DNA from: Copromyces sp. CBS 386.78
Lineage: Eukaryota > Ascomycota > Sordariomycetes > Sordariales > Sordariaceae
DNA: 64,000 nt
NCBI GenBank assembly: GCA_030685235.1
Contig: MU839079.1
Coordinates: 186,001-250,000 of the forward strand
Direction of reading: 5' to 3'
Positions 53,321-64,000 of this stretch are shown piece by piece. The notes under the pieces are model-generated. The model worked only from the letters and a program-made list of their open reading frames with translations. It searched no databases and was not told the origin of the DNA. Each line of letters opens with the position of its first letter. The stretch's first letter is position 1. Made by a program: the position numbers and the translations under genes.

Positions 53321-53328
53321 TTAAAAAA

Positions 53329-53885
53329 CAAGCTGAGAATAGACACAACTAACCTCATTCCATATGAAGCATCCACTGACCACCACCAACCGAACAAGCC
53401 ATGATTGACAAAAAAAAAGAAGAGAAAATGATATTTTTCGTTCACCCGCCACCCTGCCTACCAAACTGCCCCCAACGCGCCGCCCAGCGTCCGTCCGTTT
53501 CCCGCTTCCCAAACGACATTGAGAAAGAAGGAGACAAAATATCAGAATGAAGAAGTGAGGGAGCAAAAGCCCAAAAACAAAGAGAAAAACGAAATTGAGT
53601 ACAAAGAGAATTGAAATAAAAACAAGGTTGTTATATAGGAAGCCAGCCGATATAGATAGATCAAGAATTAGAGTTTAAGAATTTCACTTGTGCTTGGGGG
53701 TATTTTGCTTGGGGTATTTCTTCAACGTTTTCCTTTTCCTCTCCTTTTCCAACAAATTGAACCAGCCAGCGTGTGAGTTTCGCCAGCGACGTACAAACCA
53801 CTCACTAATCACTTTCTTCGTCACCACCACGGTCATCCCTTGCGGCACCTCCGCTGCAATCAATGCACTGCTGAAAAGGCCGCAA
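53329..53885. other. 3' flank of the MSB1-family gene
   Basis: A-rich and then mixed sequence; no coding frame recognised. Confidence 0.5.
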
Positions 53886-56800
53886 CTAGCGACGAGTGTA
53901 GACGGGGATGTTCCGACGAGGAGGGGGCCCGCCGCCGTTCTGCTCGGCGTTGTTGGTGAGCTCGGCGACGCGGGCCTTGATGCGGGCTACGCGGGATTCG
54001 ATGGCTATTTAACTGATCAGCTTTCATTCACCAATCATGGTAATTAAACGGGCGTAACTCACTCTCCTCAGTACTGCTGTACCCGTCCAACTCAAGCCTC
54101 GCTCTAGGCGGCTGAAGACTCTTGGCTCCATCCAGCGGCTGTCCATTGCCATTCAACTTCTCCTCCTTCAACCTTTGCGCAGCGCGCTCGGCAGCGTTCT
54201 TGCGAATCTGAGCCCAGCGGTCCTGGGGGTTGGAAGACGCGGGGCTGAGAGGGACGGGCTCAGGGCTGTTGGGGATGGACGAGGCCGAGTCGGTGGCGGT
54301 CACCTGGGAGATGGGGCGCTCCCTCCTCATGGGCTTCTGCTCCTGAATGTGGACGGGAGTAGGGGCAGGAACAGAAATGGGGGCGGGGACGGCAGCGGCC
54401 TGCTGTTCCTCGCCGGTTTCATCCGAGGCAGAATCATCGGGCATGAAGGCGGGTTGGTCGAGCAGAGGACCTTGGTCGAACTGGCGGACGTGTTCCTGAG
54501 GCGGGGTGACTTCGGTGGAATCAACCTGGGAAGTCTCCTCGACTTCCTCCAGAGGCTGTTCGTAGGTAGGCTCAGCCTGAACAGGCTCAGCGGCAGGAGT
54601 GGCAGGCATAGGATCAGTGGCCTCCTCCCGGGGAGTCACAAACTGAGTCTCCTCTCGCTGCATGGGCGGCTTCTCAGGGGTAGCCGGCTTGGGCTGCACT
54701 GGGACCGGCTTTCTAGTCTGGGCCTTTTCGTTGTTCGCGGCAAGCATGGCGTTGAGTTGATCAGGCGTATTGTCGGCAATCTTGGACGACCTCTTAGCAC
54801 GGCCAAAGAGCTTTCTGAAACCGCCTCCACTGGTCTTGGCCTCCTTATGAAGCTTCTTGGACTTCTTATCATCCACGGCCTCTGGAGATGCCATGGTTTC
54901 ACGGATATAGTCGACGCTCTTGCGGACCAGGTCCATGCTCTTAGACTCCCTGGTTGGCGTAGCGAGCGGAGTCTCGCGGCTGGCGTTCGACTGGCGTTCA
55001 GCAGGATGGACCTCCTGAGGTGCCTCCACCGCTCTCTCCGTCGCCTGCGCCTGACGCTTTCCAGAGCTGACAGTGTTCGGCGTTCCGGGGTGCTCTGGCT
55101 GTGAATCTGACCTCGGGGACTGGACAGCCATCTGAGCTGCCGACTTCGGTGGCAGTTCGGGTGCTGCGCTCTGAGAGATGTCGAGCATCGAACTGTAGCG
55201 ATGGCTAGGAGTGTAAGAAGAGTCGTTGACACCGCGGCCTGCGCTCGAGTCGGCCAAGTAGGCCTCACGGATCGCGTCACGGTCCTGGTCGTACTTATTG
55301 GCCCACTGGACAGCTGGCGATGCGGCGTTCAGGATGCTTGGTTGAAGGGTAAAGACACTGCTCGTCTTCTCGGCCATGACTTCCGCATCATTGCGTCCCC
55401 GTCTTTGGGCAATCTGAGGTTGCGACTTCTGCTTCTCCTGCATCTGAAGTTGGTAGGCAGCAGCCTGGATCTTGGCCTGCTGATCCGGACCAATGCTCGT
55501 CTTGCTGACACCAATAGAACCAGTGGTGTGGCTTGCCTTCAGGTTTCCATCAGGCTTTTCGAGAGCGTTCTTTCCAGATGTCGATTTTCTCCTACTCAGA
55601 TTCTTCCCGCGACGTGTCCAACTAAAGAGGCCCTTCTTCTCTGCGATATACGCACCCTCAACAACCTCAGGCGCAGCCCCTCTGACAATCTCCTCCATGA
55701 CAAGCCAGCGCCCAGCGCGGATAAGAGTCTCGATAACTGCGCAACGGCCAAAGGCTGCTTTCCTCTCGGGAGTCTCCTCAGGTGCCAAACTGCTCATCCA
55801 TACCCACCAGAAGGCATCATCAAGGTCGAATCTTGTGATGCTGGCAAGCTCACCAGGCTGCAGAACGTCGTCGAACCTGGTCTGATGAGATTGAGAGCTC
55901 TTTTGACGGACAGTCCCTTCAATGGGCGGGAGAATCTTGTCAGGCGGAAGCAGAATGTTGTGAGAGCTCGGGTTCTTGTCTTCGAATCCTGAAGACAGGA
56001 AGTCGGCCCATGAGGGGGTTGTTGGCCGTCCGAAATCGGCGTTAGCTGCAACCTGCGCCTTGATGGCCTTTTCGCGCCTAGCAGCCAGGGTAGCTTCATC
56101 ATCGGTTGAATCCTCCTCAATGGTGCCTGAGAAACCCATGTCCTCGAACCTCGACCACGAAGCATCCCGTAGACTAGTCGAGTGCTTTGAGCTTGAGACG
56201 GCCTGGGACTGATTCGCGGCAGAGACCGCTCTAAGGACTCTGCGACACTCCTCAGTTAAGGCCTGAACTGGGTCGTCGAACTCGGAATATTCTCTCAGCG
56301 CCTTGTCCTCCTCGCGGTACTGGAAGTGATTTGCTCGTCGGAGAAGGGCGAAAGGTGTTGGTGATACAGTCTCGACAATCATGGCAACCCTGTGAGTCGA
56401 TGATTGCAACAACGCCGGTCGCTGTGGTGGGTATTCGGTTTCCTGCAAAAGCTTCTGTAACGATAAGGGGAGGGTCGAGATGGCGCCTAGAGCCGGAAGG
56501 GGTGCTAAGCAACGGAGATAGGCAAAGAATAGATGACTTGTCGCATCAGCCGCCTTTAGCCACGACTTGTAACCTCCTTCGAAGCCCTGACCACCGTCAT
56601 CGTGTTCAAATGCCCACCAAGCTGCCATGCGGGAGAGCTTTCGCCCTCCGAAACCGTTCATTTTACCATGTGCCGCAACCGCCGAAAGTAAATCGAAGAA
56701 TTGGAAGATGATTTCGGTTCGGGCCCTATTGTCGATGCTCAAGGGAATAAACGTTTTGAACGAGTCTCTGGCCATGTTGGAATCTTGTTCGCCGACCTTG

Positions 56801-57443
56801 AACATATCGTATGCATCCCAACCGACAACACCTCCTTGCAATCGACTCCAGCACCACTTGATTACTCCCGAAATAACCTGTACCACCATCGTCAGCATGT
56901 ATCATTCGTGATGACCTGGCCTGTCGGGAAAGCGCACCATGGGCTCGGTCATGCGCAGCTCCTGCTGGAGTGCCTCTCCGCGGATAGCTGGTCCGCCATT
57001 TTGTTTGTCGAAAAAGTGTCGCACAAAAGTGCGAACGGCGCTGGGGTCGGAGGTCGGTCGGAAGGGGAGAAGCAAAAATGGAATATCGAGAGCTGGAGAT
57101 ATAGCGAGTTAGCAATTGATCGGACAACAGTCGGGATGCACAAGAAATGCACAAGCCACACCAGATGCGATGGCATGCACGGGCGCAAAGGGTAGGTGCA
57201 GCATAAGCCAGGCAGTGAACCCCAGCTGGGGGTCCAAATTGATGTCATACCTCGCGACTTGAGCTCCTCGGTAGAGAGGGTGATCAGCTCAACCACCTCT
57301 TCAGGTTCAACGGTTGTGCGAGTCCAAGCGTCAGTCCATTGGGGTCCCTTGGGCAGTTGCTCGGCAAAAGAGTCCACGTCGACGCCCTTTTTCTTGGACT
57401 TGGAGCCGTCCTTGTGCTTGAGGCGGGAGAACAAGCTGGGCAT
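53886..57443 (-). CDS. MSB1-family morphogenesis protein (DUF1708, RhoGAP-like)
   Basis: Four exons: 57443-57251, 57092-56938, 56877-54063, 54004-53886; 1093 residues. Introns of 158, 60 and 58 bp; introns 1 and 2 have GCTAAC and GCTGAC branch sites. Fungal Msb1/Mug8 proteins act with Rho/Cdc42 signalling at growth sites. The start MPSLFSRLKHKDGSKSKKKG, then FLLLPFRPTSDPSAVRTFVRHFF, KWCWSRLQGGVVGWDAYDMFKVGE and HLFFAYLRCLAPLP give the conserved N-terminal domain (about 30-470). A long disordered Pro/Glu/Ser-rich region follows (about 480-1040). Exon 4 supplies IESRVARIKARVAELTNN, a short coiled coil typical of the family's end. Without the last splice the frame would stop at PFNYHDW, missing this conserved tail. 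Confidence 0.9.
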
Positions 57444-60400
57444 TGTCGTTTACTTTTTGGGGTTTGTTGTGTGTGTAATTGGTTTGCTAGTCGAGGATTG
57501 CAGGGCGAGACATTCGATGTAAGAGAAGAAGAATAGCCGAATGCGCGAGCGTATCAGGGGCGTATGGGTTCCTCGACGAGGGTATTGCTGCACCAGCGCA
57601 ATTGGATGAAAGAATAACAAGATCCAAGACAAAACCGACTGGCGATGATGAAATGGAGAAAAAAAGGTGGGAAAAAAGTAGAGTGGTATCAGATTTCTCC
57701 TCGGGCGCGAAAGTCGAGGTGAGAGATTGGCTGGCCTCGGAGTTTGGGAGTTGAAGGCAAGCGGTCAAGGTGGGATATGGGGACCTATGATGGATCCTCC
57801 TGGTCTTGGATCCGAGTGTCTATAAAGTCTCGAGAGGAGCTCCGCCGATGTGCAGGAGAGATACTGACAACCTGACCTTCGAGGACTGAGGTTGAGAATG
57901 GGAGAGTGAGAAAAAAAAGAGAGGGAAAAGGTGATTGGGAAGAGACTGGAGAAAAAAGTTCAATGGATGGATGGATGGGTGACGAGTGGTGGCAGAGGGA
58001 CGAGACCGAGACGGGAGCGAGTCTAACGAAGAGGTAGACAGAATGGAAGAAGCTCTTCAGGGGTTCCCATGCAAATGGCTTTTTGTGATGCCTGCAGGAA
58101 ATTGGTCGTGACGGTAATTAACACCTATGTCAGGTACTTGCACCCTATCAAGCATTCACCTTGCCTTACCTTTCCGAGGTTCACAAAGTTGCTCTCCAGC
58201 TCTGGTGGATATCCAAAAAGGAACCGGCTTCAACAAAAACAAGTCTTGAGGTGCCGAACGGTGATATGCCTGACGAGGATGGCAAAAGGCAGAGAGAGGC
58301 CTGTGTGCTTTTGCGGTGTCCACTGCGATGACATGTATCCGCTGTCCGTACCTGAATGATTAGGCTGGATTGGGCCTGGTTCCTGCGTCCAAGTAAAATG
58401 GTCTGTGCGCGGTGGGTTCTCTTCGGTGCATGCCGTCTTGAACGTCTCTTTTCAGGAACGCCGTTTCCTCAAAGGGGTCACAAAAAGAGACAAGAGGCTG
58501 CACAATTGCAATAATTCGATATGCAGAGTGTCTTGATTTTCCAAGGCATGGGCCCCCCTCTGGCATCCTAAAATGAAGTCTGGTTTGGGTGTAGTCTGAT
58601 CCGGGGCTGAAATGGGCTTCCTGAAATGACAGCCCAACTCCGAACTGGGCGCCCATGTTCTGAAGAGTCTGGAGGAGGCTTTGAGCTGATATCACCAACA
58701 ACCAGTAATAAGATGAAGTATGGCGGATGGTGCACCGTGGGGGAAATTGACACGGGGGTGCCTGGGCATGTTCTCCACTTGGTGCCTTCTGCAGCCCAGT
58801 TTGTCTCTGGAGTGCAGATTGTGCACAAGGCAGTGACGATGGCGGGGTTTATTTACAGCGCTGTTTCGGACCAAGGCCCCAGCTCCACAGCGAGCTTCAA
58901 GACATCAATCAATCAATTCCTCGCTTCCACCTGCTGAGGTTCAACTCGACTGCCGGGACCGCCCTTCTCCGGAAATATAATTCTCGGCAACCACCCGGGT
59001 CAGTCACAGATGAAAGCCGAAGCCACAGCATTCATATTTTAACAAAGGTGCATGGATGGCGGTTATCGTCTTTCTTGCTTTTCAGACAACATTATCAGCC
59101 CATCCGATCCTCCAGACTCTTGTCCCCATCCCCTCTCTCCTCCATCTCCCACGCAGTACAACAACAGAATCAGGAACCACGCCGTACAGCATCCAGCAGT
59201 ACTACATTCAAGTCACAGCATGGGGCGTACCATCGTCCTGTCGTGCTACTGGGCAAACCAAGCGGTTCGCAAATGCTTGAACGCTGCTGACTCGCAAGAT
59301 GTAACAGAGACCTGTCAAAACTGTCATCCCATCAGTCATCAGGCCAGTTACAAGTTTCGCCTTTCTTGTTTCTTCCCCCTTTCTCCTCTCTTTTTTTTTT
59401 GCTCATCCGATTATGCCGTTGGCGACGGACGACATGACACCGATCCTTGGTCTCCCGCTCGCCCCGGATACTTGAAAATGCATGAATGAGAAGCTGCCAC
59501 CTCATCCGTCACAGGAAACCATTGATTTCGCGCTGCCAGTGGTCTGCGAGTGTCGACGATGGACGGTCAGCTTTGAAGACCTCATTGGTCGTTTGGGTTT
59601 CTAAGACTTTGCCGTCCCCAAGGTTCTCTGCGTTGGCATGGTTTTCCTTGTCAAGCCTGTTAATGGTAATCCTTGTTCAGCCGACCAATACAGTCAGATA
59701 CCAATGGGTTGTACATAGCTGTTGTGTTGCATGCGGGAAGACTTCACACATCTTTTTCATTCCCGGAGGAAACATTGGAAAAAGGAGCTTATTTTTGACT
59801 GAGCTTTGAGAGCTGTCTTTTTTTCCATTTCTTCTCCCTTGTCTCCCACGTTTTCAACTCTTCCCAAAAGCTTCCACCTTCTATGGAGAAGAATATGCAA
59901 CGACAATCACATTCTCCAGCACTAAAAATGCAGGTCTTCGTGCCGCTAGAAGAAGAAGAGCAGCGCTGTCTGGGATTGATTAGCGTTCGCCCGTCCGGCC
60001 CCGTAGCCGTGCTGCACGCCATTCCATGGAACCTCACAAGTTCCTGACCGTCCCCGGGCCCCCGGCAATACACCACTCGTTCGTTCTCCTTTCTTCCCGT
60101 CGATCCCGGGTGTCCGTTCGGAATTGAACCGCTGCGCTGGTAATTAATCTCTGCGTTTACTGAAACACGTTATCGATTGTGTCTTCAATAATGTTATCTT
60201 TCTTACTCCACCAAAGATTCCTGTTTTCCTCGCAACGCTTTCCCTCCAATCTCTTGTCTGTCGTTGATTCAATGAGCTCCAAAAGGAAAAAGAAACGCCG
60301 ACCAATCAAACATCAGGACTGGGCGGGTGACTTACCACTTAGAGGAACTCCACTGGTTCCTGAGCTTAGAGGATCCACGGCCTAATAACCGAGGCGTCTA

Positions 60401-61628
60401 GGTGTGTGCCTTGTTTCCTTACCCATATGCGCTGTTGATCATGAACAACATTGAGCCGTGGCTCCATAGCCTCCATGGATATGTATGTTGGAAAGAGAAC
60501 ATTCCATATATTTTCTGCCGATTCTCGTGAGCATTGATCTCAGCTGTCAAACGCCCAGATTTTCAACGGTCGAGTTACCCACTTCTTTTGTACCAGCACC
60601 TGGTCCTACGATGGATGCACTTCAAGATCGGTCTCGCGCCGAAACCAGATTTCGTACACAGGAACGAACAGAAGCCAACTCTTTTCATTCATTGTAGTTT
60701 CGAGGTCACACTTCAGCGGCAGCCGCTCGAATAAAGTATCTCTTTGGAATATTCGTAGCAGCGTTATTTGTAACATCACAAGGTCCGTTGTATTCCTTAA
60801 AGAAGAGCTGCCTTTTTATCTCTATATGTACATGTGATTTATACGAAGCAGACAAATGTACTGAGGGAAAGAGAAAGAGTGAAATGAAGCAGAGAAAACA
60901 GAAATATTAAAAAAAAAAAAAAAAAACCAGAGAAAAAGAATCGGGGGAATGGAGAAGAGACTAGGTTGAGAACAACAGCAGGAAACTCGTCAAAGGCTGC
61001 CATCAAACCTCTTCTGCGGTAGTCCATCACTCCATCCTCGCGACCCCGGCCCAAACACCTTTGTCGAGACCATGGGGAACCTTGGAGAGAGTTTGGTATT
61101 CACTTACGATCTAAGACACCACAAGCAAACATGCGTCCCCGTCCGTACGACTCGGTCGCCTCTTCCTTCTCGTCCAGATGACGCGCGTTGTATGACTTTT
61201 TGTGATACAGCCAGATATACGAGGACGGATGATTTGAGATTGACATGCAAGCAAACGCTATTCTTCCCATACTTTGTTTAAAAGGAAAAATGGATGAGCG
61301 CCGTGGTCGCGCTTATGCCGATCATTCCATGACAGCATTTTCTTGTCGAGAACTGGTTATTTCTATATAAACAAGAACTTAAGTTCAGTACTTACCAGAC
61401 ACAAAACTCCAAACTCCAAACCTATATCAACCCCACGAATTACCATTCATTATCCAGTCCCTCTTCCCAGGCATAGATTGGCTCTGATGCCCAAGACCCG
61501 GAGGCATCAAAGTGCGTCTGCTCATGAAATCGCTGAAACCCTCTTTATATAGTCTTGAAAAAACCCGGCCGCAGGTGTCAAGTCAAGCATCTGTCATGTC
61601 CTTATCCCCCTTCTCATCCGCCTCCTGC
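57444..61628. other. Gene-free 4.2-kb intergenic region
   Basis: Upstream of the MSB1-family gene and downstream of UNG. Only short, overlapping frames on both strands; no tRNA, 5S rRNA or recognisable protein. A purine-rich leader (57640-58040) precedes the MSB1 start. An A20-type run lies near 60908-60927. Confidence 0.6.
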
Positions 61629-63026
61629 TTAGTTAGGAACGGCATTCTCATCACCGTCCTCCACCTTCTCCCCCGTCTTCCGCTTGACCACCACATCTGT
61701 CTCTGTCTTCTCCTCCTCCTCCGTCTTCGTCTCAGCCTTTTCAACAACAGCCTCAACCTCCTTCAACCCCTCCTCCTCATCAAAGATTTCCCCACCTTCA
61801 AACTCGTCATCCTCCTCCTTAACTTGCTTCTCCTCCGTCCCATTAACTTTCTTCTTCTCCTCATCATCATCATCATCATCATCCCCAAAAACACTCCCCC
61901 CCTCCACCACAGCCCCCCAATCCACCCTCCCCTCCTCCCTCCCATATCTCTCAGCCAACCAGTCATTCGCCTTCCTGAAATGCCCCGCCTCAAAAAACCC
62001 CCTGTGCGCACTCAGCGGACTGGGATGCACAGCTCTCAACACCAAATGTCTCTTCTCATCCACCTTGCTCATCCTTTTCCCCGCCGGCGTCCCCCACGCC
62101 ATGAACACCACACCCCGTTTCTGCCGCTCGCTGACAAGATCGATGACGCGTTGGGTTAGCCGTTCCCAGCCCCTGTTGGCATGGGAGTTGGCTTCGTGCG
62201 CGCGCACGGTCAGGCACGTGTTGAGCATCAGGACGCCGCGGTCGGCCCAGGGGGTGAGCAGCCCTCCTCTGTTGGGAGGGGGCCGGAAGGAGGGGTAATC
62301 TTTGGCTAGGGCGGTGAAGATGTTCCGCAAAGATGGGGGCGCGGGCGTGGGAGGCCGCACCGAGAAGGACAGCCCGTGGGCTTGGTTGTGGTTGTGGTAG
62401 GGGTCTTGGCCGAGGATGAGGATGCGGACGGAGGGGAGCGGGGTGTGGCGGGACCTGTTTTGTGTGTGTTGTGTTTAGTGTTTGTTGCACACGGTTAGAT
62501 GGTTGGTTGAACGAGATGGATGGTAGGTAAGGGGAATATATATAGATATGGGAAGAGCGGAAATAGGAGGAGGAAAAAAAAAAAAAAGAACATACCAACT
62601 GTACACATCCTCCTTGGGCGGGAACACAGTCTTGGTCTCCCACTCTTTCTTCAGGAACCTCTTCAGGTCCAAAAACTCCTTGGTGACAATCTCCCCTTTA
62701 AGGTGCGCCAGCCAGCTCTCATCCAGCGTGTCGATCTCCAGCTGCAAGAGCTCGCGTTGTTCGGGCGTTAGAGTCGCTACCCATTTCTCCTTGTCGAAGT
62801 TCTTGGTTATTACTGTCTCTGGTGTAGTGGCGCTTTGACTTTGACCTTGACTTTGGCTGCGGGCCGTGGTGGCTATGCCGTTACTAATTGAGGCTGGAGG
62901 TCCTGGCTTGGGAGCGCCGAAGAAGGACATGATGTTGGCGTTGGTTTGTTTGGGCTTTTTGGCGTCTGCGCTGCTGCCGGCTTGGTGGGCGCCGGCTTTG
63001 CGCTTGAGCTTGAGGGAGGAGGACAT
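61629..63026 (-). CDS. UNG1: Uracil-DNA glycosylase (UNG family 1)
   Basis: Exons 63026-62596 and 62454-61629, 418 residues, intron 141 bp. UNG removes uracil from DNA in base-excision repair. The catalytic water-activating loop GQDPYH has D161; the uracil pocket and DNA contacts appear as LLTPWADRGVLMLNTCLTVR and the HPSPLSAHRGFF loop with H287. Splicing joins VYSW to SRHTPL as the family requires. The N-terminal 100 residues are a nuclear-type extension: a basic KRKxGA start, KKPKQ, and NANIMSFF at 29-36, similar to the PCNA-binding motif of nuclear UNG2 but with Asn for the first Gln. The C-terminus after the domain is a Glu/Asp-rich tail of over 80 residues, longer than in most UNGs. The intron contains a long pyrimidine/T run near 62574-62587. 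Confidence 0.95.
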
Positions 63027-64000
63027 TGTTCTGGTTGTTTGGGGTGGCGGTCTGTGAGTAATGGTCTTGTGAGTTCGGATTCCAAGGAGGAGGAGTGGTA
63101 AAAGACGTCGGCGGGGAAGAGTAACGGAAGAGGCCGTAGTATTGCGACACAACAACGTGGTTGATCTTGGTGACAAGTTGCTAGAATAATAGCCAATAAT
63201 CCTCGGATTCGAAATTGACCAACATGAACGCTCGAGGTTGGCCTTCTCAACTGGAAATTCCGTCAATTGAAATCTCGGCCAAATTTAAGGTAATCAGCTT
63301 GTAGAAGAGAAAATTTCCCGTCTCCGTTTGTCTTGGAGTGTTGTTTAATCCCAATTCCCAAAGATTACGCTACCTAAAAAGCGCGTCTCGTTAGCCCTGT
63401 AAGGCGCGACTTTTGGCGTCATCGAATCAATTTAAGACCCTTGCTTGACCCCACCTTGCGGGACGGGGTCCCGAAAAGCGGAGCAGCTCCGCACCTTTCA
63501 AGGATCCATTTTCGGCCGGGGTAAGCGTAGTGGAGAACGCCGAAGTCGCTGTGAACCGGTGGAGGCCGAACCAGTGGATGAGGACGGACCGTGCTGGACG
63601 CTGGCCTGTGCCCGCCTTTTTTGTGAGCACTAGAATACTCTTGGTCGTCAGAATAAGATCAATCTTCCAAGATTAGGTTTTATAAATGTTAGCTGGAACT
63701 TCCAAGTTGGTCATGACAGACGGGATGGAATAGGTATCCGCACAAAACTATCGCAACGCGAACTCACCGCGTGGTCACGTCCCCGTCCGGTGTAACAGTC
63801 TCATTGATCTTTGAATCACATGGAGTGCTACGAGTACCATGTTCCAAGATGATACTGCCAACTCGACAAGTTATATATATATATACCTGCGGCGCCCTTC
63901 TCCAAGCAATTCTTACCATCCGCAGGAAGTCTATCATTGATGTCCATGACAAATAAACACCCACTGCTTCCTTATCCCTACCTCTTTTCACACCGCTGCA
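63027..64000. other. Promoter of UNG and window end
   Basis: 5' flank of the UNG gene. Contains a short (AT)n run (about 63871-63883). No coding frame recognised up to the end of the window. Confidence 0.55.

Overview
The window is filamentous-ascomycete nuclear DNA, almost certainly Neurospora (N. crassa or a close relative). The first ~7.6 kb is AT-rich, nearly free of CpA/TpG and full of stop codons, as left by repeat-induced point mutation (RIP). Introns are short, with GTRAGT-like donors and CTAAC/CTGAC branch sites. The protein set (SET-7, PZL-1, a PIL1/LSP1 protein, a TOS1-like wall protein) fits this group. The order RAD2 - Lsm protein - set-7 also suits N. crassa as I remember it (set-7 recalled as NCU07496); I could not check this.

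Layout. 1-8030: RIP-degraded Ty3/gypsy material with reverse transcriptase, RNase H, integrase and chromodomain remnants, a 560-bp un-RIPped insertion inside the integrase, and LTR remnants. 8031-8360: a PIF/Harbinger-like MITE with TAA target duplications. 9.0-12.4 kb: a secreted TOS1-like cell-wall protein and a small secreted protein built from four near-identical 13-residue repeats. 13.3-26.3 kb: RAD2/XPG nuclease, an Lsm-fold NatC subunit, and the very large Polycomb methyltransferase SET-7. 27.9-40.2 kb: eisosome core protein PIL1/LSP1, tRNA-Val(UAC) with an 8-nt intron, mitochondrial ribosome recycling factor, an unrecognised mitochondrial Gly/Ala-rich protein, a WDR6/Trm734-like WD40 protein, and a SUR7-type four-pass membrane protein. 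40.2-48.1 kb: almost gene-free, holding a 466-bp transposon fragment with perfect 45-bp inverted repeats. 48.1-49.8 kb: PP1-like phosphatase pzl-1. 51.7 kb: tRNA-Arg(ACG). 52.9-53.3 kb: a hAT-like MITE with a perfect 8-bp target duplication. 53.9-57.4 kb: a four-exon MSB1-family gene. 61.6-63.0 kb: uracil-DNA glycosylase.

The genes are independent units, as usual in fungi, but themes recur: DNA repair (RAD2, UNG, both with PCNA-binding-type motifs), eisosome/plasma membrane (PIL1/LSP1 and SUR7-like, 11 kb apart), mitochondrial translation (the recycling factor and its convergent neighbour), and wall integrity or polarity (TOS1-like, PZL-1, MSB1). Exon boundaries were derived by hand from splice signals and reading frame. 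Several introns are multiples of three without an in-frame stop, so retention would give longer proteins. I found no clearly new multi-gene system. The best new leads are three short DNA transposons with well-resolved ends, the repeat-built secreted peptide, and a possible stop-containing optional intron in the Lsm gene.
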